Assembly (NCBI GenBank): GCA_964391675.1
Contig: CAYMMX010000003.1
Coordinates: forward strand, 62,001-126,000
DNA from: CAYMMX01 sp964391675
Lineage (GTDB): Bacteria; Cyanobacteriota; Vampirovibrionia; Gastranaerophilales; Gastranaerophilaceae
Direction of reading: 5' to 3'
DNA: 64,000 nt
The notes below the pieces were generated by a model that searched no databases, had not been told where the DNA came from, and saw only the letters and a program-made list of their open reading frames with translations. Each line of letters opens with the position of its first letter. Position 1 is the stretch's first letter. The translations under genes and the position numbers were made by a program. Below, piece by piece: positions 60,861 through 64,000 of this stretch.

Positions 60861-61532
60861 CTAAATAAAATGCGTTGCTATAAAATAAATACCCGCAATA
60901 ATAAAGATACTGCCTGTTATTCTTCTAAACCAAGTTTCGAATTTAACTACATTATTGTAAATTTCACTAAGCTTATGCATAGAAAAAGATATTACAATTG
61001 CAAAAATCACAACAGGTAAACCTGTTCCTATTCCATACATAGCTGGAATTATTAATCTTGAATGATATTCAATTGCTAATGAGGTTAAACTTCCAAAAAA
61101 TAATGCAGCAGATACAGGGCAAAAAGATAGAGCAAAAATTACACCTAGTAAAAAAGCACCTAAGAAATTTGATGTTTCTGCAAACTTCTGAAACTTGTCA
61201 TGATTTACTCCTACTGAAAAATTTAACCTGATTACATTTAGAAGAATCAAGCCGACAATTATCAATATCGGCCCGATAAATTTGTTTATTGAATGTTGGA
61301 GAAAATTCGCTATGCTTGGTACAGCTAAAAGTCCACCAACAACGATAAAACCTAAGGTAATATAAGCTAGAATTCTTCCCGAAACATACAATAACCCTGC
61401 ATAAACTGTTTTAAAAGGACATTCAATGTTCTTTGAGATAAAAGATATCGCAGAAATATTTGTCGCCAAAGGACAAGGGCTAATTGCCGTTAGTATCCCT
61501 AACCAAAGTGCTGTAAAAATAGCTATTAGCAT
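60861..61532 (-). CDS. arsG: ArsG-like (CcdA/DsbD-type) transmembrane efflux protein
   Basis: The protein has 223 residues and about six transmembrane helices. Two thiol motifs, SPCPLATNISAISF (Cys20) and SFCPVSAALFFGSL, are the paired cysteines of the CcdA/DsbD fold. The family is used in ArsG, proposed to export aromatic aminoarsenicals in the arsEFG system first described in Shewanella. Here it follows ArsF-like and ArsE-like genes on the same strand, which supports that call. A plain thiol-electron transporter (CcdA) is the alternative. The start ATG at 61532 has a weak GGGG site. Confidence 0.7.
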   Translation of the reverse strand: MLIAIFTALWLGILTAISPCPLATNISAISFISKNIECPFKTVYAGLLYVSGRILAYITLGFIVVGGLLAVPSIANFLQHSINKFIGPILIIVGLILLNVIRLNFSVGVNHDKFQKFAETSNFLGAFLLGVIFALSFCPVSAALFFGSLTSLAIEYHSRLIIPAMYGIGTGLPVVIFAIVISFSMHKLSEIYNNVVKFETWFRRITGSIFIIAGIYFIATHFI

Positions 61533-61583
61533 TATTTTACCCCTTTCAACAATAAGTTTTACAGATGTTAAATAAGTGTAAAA

Positions 61584-61964
61584 TCATTTACCTCCTTTAA
61601 AGGTTTTGATTTCACCTACAATATATTTTTTGAACTCTTGTTCATTCCCTGCTTTTAGCCAAATCTTATCAAGGTTTTTCCATTGTTCTTTACCGTTTTT
61701 ATTTTTGGAAATAATAACTGATTTAGTAAATAAGCTGTATTTTTTAACCTTAGGGCTATTTTCGTTTTTTTCCATATCAATACCTGTATAAACAATATTC
61801 TTGTTTTTCATTGATTCAACAGCACTTTGAGTATATTTTTCTATTTTCATGCAAGTTGCACAACGAGGTTTCCCATAAAAATAATACACATTAATTTTTT
61901 CAGATGCAAAAGCAAAATTTGAAAAGCCGATTATAATAGTTAAAAGCAACAATAATTTTTTCAT
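61584..61964 (-). CDS. arsF: ArsF-like periplasmic thioredoxin-fold protein
   Basis: The 126-residue protein has a signal peptide (MKKLLLLLTIIIGFSNFAFA). A mature domain with a CxxC motif, Cys35 and Cys38 in YFYGKPRCATCMKIEKY, follows. A strand and loop region after it matches ArsF-family nitroreductase-subunit proteins (VYTGIDMEKNENSPKVKKYSLFTKSVIIS). It would sit in the periplasm and pass electrons from or to the ArsG-like membrane protein. The gene overlaps arsE by four bases. The function as reductase of nitrophenylarsenicals is known for ArsEF and is inferred here. Confidence 0.7.
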   Translation of the reverse strand: MKKLLLLLTIIIGFSNFAFASEKINVYYFYGKPRCATCMKIEKYTQSAVESMKNKNIVYTGIDMEKNENSPKVKKYSLFTKSVIISKNKNGKEQWKNLDKIWLKAGNEQEFKKYIVGEIKTFKGGK

Positions 61965-62191
61965 AATAATTCCTTTATCTCACTTTCTGATGGAACTTTA
62001 CCTGATATTTTAACGATGCCATCAACAACAAGAGCTGGCGTTGTCATTACTCCGTAAGAAACAATTTGGGAAATGTCTGTTACCTTTTCAAATTCATATT
62101 CGATGCATTGTGAGTCTGCGACAGATCTAACTTTATCTGCTAATTCATTACACTTTTTACAACCTGTTCCTAAAATTTTTATCTGTTTCAT
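61961..62191 (-). CDS. arsE: ArsE-like small thioredoxin-family protein
   Basis: This is a 76-residue minimal thioredoxin fold with CxxC Cys11 and Cys14 in ILGTGCKKCNEL. A cis-Pro loop (VMTTPALVVDGIVKISGKVPSESEI) is typical of the redox-active-disulfide protein-2 family. It carries no signal peptide and is cytosolic. It is the first gene of the cassette's minus-strand unit and starts without a Shine-Dalgarno. A conserved leader element, shared with dnaK, ends nine bases before its ATG. In the arsEFG system ArsE works with ArsF to reduce nitroarsenicals. Confidence 0.7.
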   Translation of the reverse strand: MKQIKILGTGCKKCNELADKVRSVADSQCIEYEFEKVTDISQIVSYGVMTTPALVVDGIVKISGKVPSESEIKELL

Positions 62192-62199
62192 TTTTTTAC

Positions 62200-62325
62200 A
62201 CCATTACACGAAACCGTTATGGTATCGTCTTTCATATTTTTTTTACAAACTGCTAATTTTTTCTTTTATCGGCTTACTGGCATTAATGCACTCGCTGATT
62301 TTAGCTTCGTCCCTCTTTAGTATTA
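62200..62325 (-). promoter_or_regulatory. Conserved leader element, copy B (upstream of arsE)
   Basis: Block 1 ACCATTACACGAAACC (62200-62215), block 2 with CTTTCATATT (about 62229-62238) and block 3 GGCTTACTGGCATTAATGCACTCG (62271-62294) follow the order and spacing of 2794-2915. As minus-strand RNA the CGAUACC/GGUUUCG hairpin forms with one U-U mismatch. The GCATTAATGC core is an exact palindrome here. A GC-rich stretch (CCCGCCCGCTCGC near 62328-62340) follows. No Rfam family is recalled. Confidence 0.65.
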
Positions 62326-62449
62326 AGACCCGCCCGCTCGCATCTGCTTTGCTTGCATGTTTTAAGCCGTTTAACCAATTGCATTTTAACAAGTATATGA
62401 TAAAATTGCAATATAGTCATATAGATAATATCATGTTGAGGGATTAAAA

Positions 62450-62779
62450 ATGGATAAAGAATTTTATAAACTAAAAACTAATATTATTAAAGCACTTGCA
62501 AACCCAACAAGATTAATGATAATTGATTGTCTTAGAGATGGTGAGAAATGTGTTTGTGAAATTGTTGAACAGTTACAAGAGGAACAGTCAAATATTTCAA
62601 AATGCCTCGGTATCTTGAAGGCAAACGGACTTATTAAAGACAGAAAAGAAGGATTAAATGTATATTATAGGTTAAACTTATGTTGCATAAACGAATTTTT
62701 CTGCTGTTTAGATAATATAATTTCAGAAAATTTAAATCAACAAAAAGAATTGATAAATAAGGTATTGAGGGGTAAATAA
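62450..62779 (+). CDS. arsR: ArsR-family arsenite-responsive repressor
   Basis: The 109-residue winged-helix repressor carries an ArsR metal-binding motif: Cys34-Val-Cys36 in GEKCVCEIVEQL, in the recognition helix region as in the classical ELCVC motif. Cys52 and the pairs Cys78-Cys79 and Cys85-Cys86 may add a third ligand. Loss of DNA binding on arsenite or trivalent organoarsenicals would derepress the cassette. GAGGGA lies six bases before the ATG. The operator should be in the 62192-62449 gap; ATGATA (62397) and TATCAT (62429) form a weak inverted pair. The gene runs directly into arsP. Confidence 0.92.
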   Translation: MDKEFYKLKTNIIKALANPTRLMIIDCLRDGEKCVCEIVEQLQEEQSNISKCLGILKANGLIKDRKEGLNVYYRLNLCCINEFFCCLDNIISENLNQQKELINKVLRGK

Positions 62780-63763
62780 ATGTTTGATATATTCAAGCCT
62801 ATCGAAATATTTGCAAATTTTGTAGTTTATAATCTATTTAAAATAACACCGCATTCGCATTTAGGTGATAGCGTACAATTTTTTGTTTATGACACAATAA
62901 AAATCTTTATATTAATTCTTATTATTAGCTTTGCAGTAGGATATATTAAAAGTTTCTTCACCCCTGAAAAAACAAAAAAGCATTTGACAGGATTGCCTTT
63001 AGGCGTCGGTAATATTCTTGCAGCACTTTTGGGTGTTGTAACTCCATTCTGCTCTTGCTCAGCTTGTCCTTTGTTTATAGGGTTTGTGGAAGCTGGAATA
63101 CCGTTAGGAGTAACTTTTTCTTATCTTATTGCCGCTCCGATGATAAATGAAGTTGCTTTGATTTTGTTATGGGGACTATTTGGAATAAAAGTCGCTTTGT
63201 TGTACATTATTTCAGGTCTGTTTGTTGCGATTTTCGGAGGAATAATTATCGGAGAATTGAAACTTGAAAGATTTGTTGAAGACTTTGTTTACCAAATAAA
63301 AAATGTTCATCAGACTTGTAGTTGCAATTCAAGTCAAAATTCAACAACAAACAAAGAACGATTAAAAGAAGCCAAAGAAAGTGCATTAGAAATATTTAAA
63401 AAAGTTTACTTGTACATAATTATTGGTGTAGGCATAGGAGCTTTAATACACGGTTTTATCCCAACGGGATTACTTGTAAAGTATGCAGGAGTACAAAATC
63501 CTTTTGCAGTTCCAATCGCAGTCATAATTGGTGTTCCGCTTTATGCAAATATTGCAGGGGTTTTGCCGATAACAGAAGTTTTGGTTAAGCAGGGACTACC
63601 AATAGGAACAGTTTTAGCATTTACAATGGCTGTTACGGCTTTATCTTTTCCCGAAATGATAATTTTAAGAAAAGTTTTAAAAGCTCAATTATTAGGAATA
63701 TTTGTAGCAATTTTAACAGTAGCGATAATTTGTACAGGGTATTTATTTAATTTTTTATTATAA
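62780..63763 (+). CDS. arsP: ArsP-type organoarsenical or metal permease (PF03773)
   Basis: The protein has 327 residues and about eight transmembrane helices. The motif TPFCSCSACPLFIGFVEAGIPLGVTFSYLIAAPMINEVALILLWGLFG is the core of COG0701 permeases; the conserved cysteines may bind trivalent arsenicals. A cytoplasmic loop has CSCNSSQNSTTNKE, a possible metal site. The second half has GVPLYANIAGVLPITEVLVKQGLPIGTVLAFTMAVTALSFPE. The one-base spacing to arsR shows an arsR-arsP operon. ArsP exports trivalent organoarsenicals such as methylarsenite or reduced roxarsone; other members move copper or zinc, so the substrate is inferred. Confidence 0.75.
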   Translation: MFDIFKPIEIFANFVVYNLFKITPHSHLGDSVQFFVYDTIKIFILILIISFAVGYIKSFFTPEKTKKHLTGLPLGVGNILAALLGVVTPFCSCSACPLFIGFVEAGIPLGVTFSYLIAAPMINEVALILLWGLFGIKVALLYIISGLFVAIFGGIIIGELKLERFVEDFVYQIKNVHQTCSCNSSQNSTTNKERLKEAKESALEIFKKVYLYIIIGVGIGALIHGFIPTGLLVKYAGVQNPFAVPIAVIIGVPLYANIAGVLPITEVLVKQGLPIGTVLAFTMAVTALSFPEMIILRKVLKAQLLGIFVAILTVAIICTGYLFNFLL

Positions 63764-63775
63764 TGGTTAATAACA

Positions 63776-63955
63776 TTAAACTATTTTTTTAATATTTTTT
63801 ACAACAGAAGACAAATTTACATCAAAATATTTAGCACTTAAATCATAAAACTTTTGAGTAATTTTTCTGATGTTGTGCTTTTGAGAGTAACATTTTAAAA
63901 GATGCTTTAAATAGCATCTTTTTAGTATATTTTTATATGAAAATTTAAGTATCAT
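63776..63955 (-). pseudogene. Gene remnant with a Spo0A-type C-terminal HTH-like end
   Basis: A minus-strand frame ends with KITQKFYDLSAKYFDVNLSSVVKNIKKIV, like the tail of the Spo0A C-terminal domain (Y-x-x-x-A-K-x-F-x-x-x-x-S-x-V-x-x-x-I). Upstream of this ~35-residue end, the frame runs through the 41-bp repeat and has only an improbable ATG at 63955. It looks like the 3' end of a gene cut by insertion at the repeat. Confidence in the family is low. Confidence 0.4.
63881..63921. repeat. 41-bp direct repeat, right copy
   Basis: TTGAGAGTAACATTTTAAAAG and the following hairpin duplicate 60113-60153 with two mismatches. It marks the far end of the arsenical cassette as a putative attR. Confidence 0.85.
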
Positions 63956-64000
63956 TTCATTTTTTCGTAGTATTGTTTTATAAGATCCGAATGAGATTCA
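63952..64000 (-). CDS. Possible C-terminal end of an ORF running off the window
   Basis: A minus-strand frame is open to the window edge and ends ESHSDLIKQYYEKMK with TGA at 63952. Only 15 codons are visible, so this may be chance. If real, the gene lies mainly beyond base 64000. Confidence 0.3.
   Translation of the reverse strand, partial: ESHSDLIKQYYEKMK

Noticed and set aside
62266..62273. GCCGATAA in leader element B as a second sigma-28 promoter
   Set aside because: There is no TAAA 15-16 bases upstream, and copy A has GCCTATTC at the same place, so the match is by chance.
62073..62447. Open frame across the arsE-arsR gap on the plus strand
   Set aside because: It runs antisense through arsE and through the conserved non-coding leader. 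Its composition is not protein-like and no start signal is seen.

Overview
The window is strongly AT-rich and densely coded. It comes from a diderm bacterium: it has lipid A genes (lpxI, lpxB), a porin-like protein, and several exported barrel or lipid-facing proteins. The GT4 glycosyltransferases resemble those of Cyanobacteria. A late protein begins with an N-terminal 'GLAASQARLL' block, and several large helical membrane proteins have no recognisable family. Together with low GC, flagellar motor genes and type IV pilus genes, this is most like the non-photosynthetic gut relatives of Cyanobacteria (Gastranaerophilales / Vampirovibrionia). The assignment is an inference from gene content; there is no rRNA in the window.

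Layout. 1-5.7 kb: the 3' end of a GlmS-type isomerase, dnaK with a long leader, an intracellular subtilase, D-lactate dehydrogenase and an FMN reductase-like flavoprotein. 5.7-9.3 kb: a membrane HEIGH-motif protein, a ribbon-helix-helix regulator, an orphan NarL-type response regulator and a porin. 9.4-15.3 kb: a metabolic run of amino-acid decarboxylase, MFS exporter, alanine racemase, dihydrolipoamide dehydrogenase and lipoyl synthase; the last two serve the glycine cleavage system whose gcvPB lies at 35.7 kb. 15.3-19 kb: three tandem GT4 glycosyltransferases, two carrying an identical 196-bp segment. 19-26 kb: small exported proteins, rhodanese, lpxI-lpxB, a large unknown helical protein, a YqeG-type phosphatase and a phosphomevalonate-kinase-like P-loop kinase. 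26-38 kb: a GH13 glucan enzyme, glyQ without glyS, two tandem amino-acid permeases, a formyltransferase, a universal stress protein, a small sigma factor, gcvPB and nadA.

38-50 kb: a PilM-PilN fusion plus PilO, a radical SAM protein, a lone sugar-binding protein, gyrB, adk, map and motAB. 50-60 kb: a TPR protein, miaA overlapping a membrane protein by 134 bp, an acyl-CoA-dehydratase-activase-like protein, a flagellin-like 564-residue protein behind a sigma-28-type promoter, pnp, and a tRNA-Glu(UUC) with its own promoter.

60.1-63.9 kb: a compact cassette next to tRNA-Glu. It contains an FmdE-like protein, ArsG-, ArsF- and ArsE-like proteins, a CVC-type ArsR and an ArsP-type permease. It is bounded by a 41-bp direct repeat, formed from the last bases of the tRNA plus its terminator, at 60113 and 63881. 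This looks like an organoarsenical-resistance island inserted at the tRNA. A conserved ~120-nt non-coding element sits directly before the start codon of its arsE-like gene. The same element sits before dnaK, 59 kb away. That shared leader is the most novel signal I found. Terminators here are often long, perfectly symmetric palindromes. Promoters commonly show TATAAT with a TGn extension and a weak -35.
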